Of a DNA stretch of 64,000 nucleotides, positions 63,597 through 64,000 are shown piece after piece. Each line of letters begins with the position of its first letter. The stretch's first letter is position 1. Source of the stretch: Bacteroidetes bacterium UBA5697 (GTDB taxonomy: Bacteria > Bacteroidota > Bacteroidia > B-17B0 > Aurantibacillaceae); assembly GCA_002420145.1 (NCBI GenBank), contig DIHL01000031.1:1-64000 (forward strand), in the 5' to 3' direction. The notes under the pieces are model-generated. The model was not told where the DNA came from and searched no databases. It worked only from the letters and a program-made list of their open reading frames with translations. Position numbers and translations under genes: made by a program.

Positions 63597-64000
63597 TGGT
63601 TGAAGTGTTTGTAAAATTTTCTTTTAGTTTAATTCTACTTTTGTTCTTTGCTTGTAACTCGCCCATTCAAAACAATAATGATAATAAAAGTACAACAAGC
63701 AAACAACCTTTATTACTCCAAAAAGTACCATATATTTCTCGCGACTCTTCTGATTTAGAAAAATTATTTGTTTCAAAAAAATTAGTGAATATAAGCGCCC
63801 TTGATTCTAATATTAGAGTGGTTCTTCACTACGCTACATCTCAAAACTTTTTAAATAAACCTATCTACAAAGGATTAACAGACTGTTACCTTCCTTGCGA
63901 AGTAGCCATTAAACTATGTAATGCGGAGTATTTATTAAATTCAAAATTCTCAAACTATCACATCATTGTGTTTGATGCTGTGAGACCATTACATATTCAA
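63596..64000 (+). CDS. M15D (VanX-like) D-Ala-D-Ala dipeptidase lipoprotein, partial
   Basis: An ATG overlapping the queD stop by one base opens a frame that runs to the window end (135 codons seen, C-terminus missing). A lipobox FFAC (Cys20) marks a lipoprotein. The region SNIRVVLHYATSQNF with KPIYKGL and the HIIVFDAVRPLHIQ end matches the VanX/DdpX dipeptidase fold, whose zinc-binding motif S-x-H-x-x-G-x-A-x-D would follow beyond the window. Likely a periplasmic peptidoglycan-fragment dipeptidase, not necessarily a resistance gene. Confidence 0.8.
   Translation, partial: MVEVFVKFSFSLILLLFFACNSPIQNNNDNKSTTSKQPLLLQKVPYISRDSSDLEKLFVSKKLVNISALDSNIRVVLHYATSQNFLNKPIYKGLTDCYLPCEVAIKLCNAEYLLNSKFSNYHIIVFDAVRPLHIQ

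Noticed and set aside
1..64000. CRISPR array, prophage, IS element or restriction system
   Set aside because: No regular spaced repeats, no integrase, transposase, methylase-endonuclease pair or phage structural gene was seen.
63596..64000. Vancomycin-resistance (VanX) gene
   Set aside because: No VanH/VanA partners are present; a lipoprotein dipeptidase for peptidoglycan recycling is the simpler reading, and the catalytic end is outside the window.

Overview
The window is about 64 kb of AT-rich chromosome from a member of the Bacteroidota. Several signs agree: Por/T9SS C-terminal sorting domains on four secreted proteins, a GldN-family protein, a fused SecDF, promoters of the Bacteroidota form TTG-N19/20-TAnnTTTG, many short lipoproteins, and families largely confined to that phylum (DUF3276, DUF4293, DUF4142, deoxyhypusine-synthase-like). 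I cannot place it below phylum with confidence. I see no rRNA, tRNA, CRISPR array, prophage, transposase or defence island. This is mostly an ordinary housekeeping and cell-envelope region.

Layout. 1-3135 (minus strand) encodes two secreted proteins, one cut by the window edge. 3269-11845 (plus) carries secDF, then a tight run recF / DUF721 / ispH / DnaQ-like exonuclease / barrel protein / lipoprotein. 12584-20592 (plus) holds uvrA, carA, a CHAP amidase, der, a frameshifted carboxypeptidase-regulatory-like gene, and a gldN with no gldKLM beside it. 20638-27542 (minus) holds purL, two DUF4412-like proteins and arginine decarboxylase. accB-accC follow on plus at 28405-30317. The minus-strand genes to 33250 are a deoxyhypusine-synthase-like enzyme (probably linked to the decarboxylase in polyamine metabolism), an outer-membrane barrel and pcm.

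33353-41788 (plus) looks like a surface-polysaccharide locus: Gfo/Idh/MocA oxidoreductase, lipoprotein, polyprenyl glycosylphosphotransferase, dTDP-glucose 4,6-dehydratase, an MBOAT O-acyltransferase with its AlgJ/AlgX-like partner, and an MFS transporter. 41855-48514 is mixed: a T9SS protein, hydroxyacyl-CoA dehydrogenase, lipoprotein, HTTM membrane protein, two methyltransferases and a short parvulin.

50341-53156 is a probable stress island: a Cys-rich four-helix copper-binding-like protein, catalase and a DUF4142 lipoprotein. Each is preceded by the same bipartite motif, GTGAAT-N5-AAC-N15-YRTA, at nearly the same distance (64, 62 and 68 nt) from the start codon. This looks like a shared alternative-sigma promoter and is the best candidate here for something not yet described. 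53374-64000 holds a TPR/SpoIIE phosphatase, aconitase, a PUR-domain protein, an M43 metalloprotease with T9SS tail, a band-7 protein, a TPR protein, QueD/PTPS and the start of a VanX-like dipeptidase.

The intergenic spaces hold several unrelated long imperfect palindromes (near 15.4, 25.3, 27.6, 28.2, 36.7, 53.2 and 55.8 kb) that look like non-coding repeat elements.
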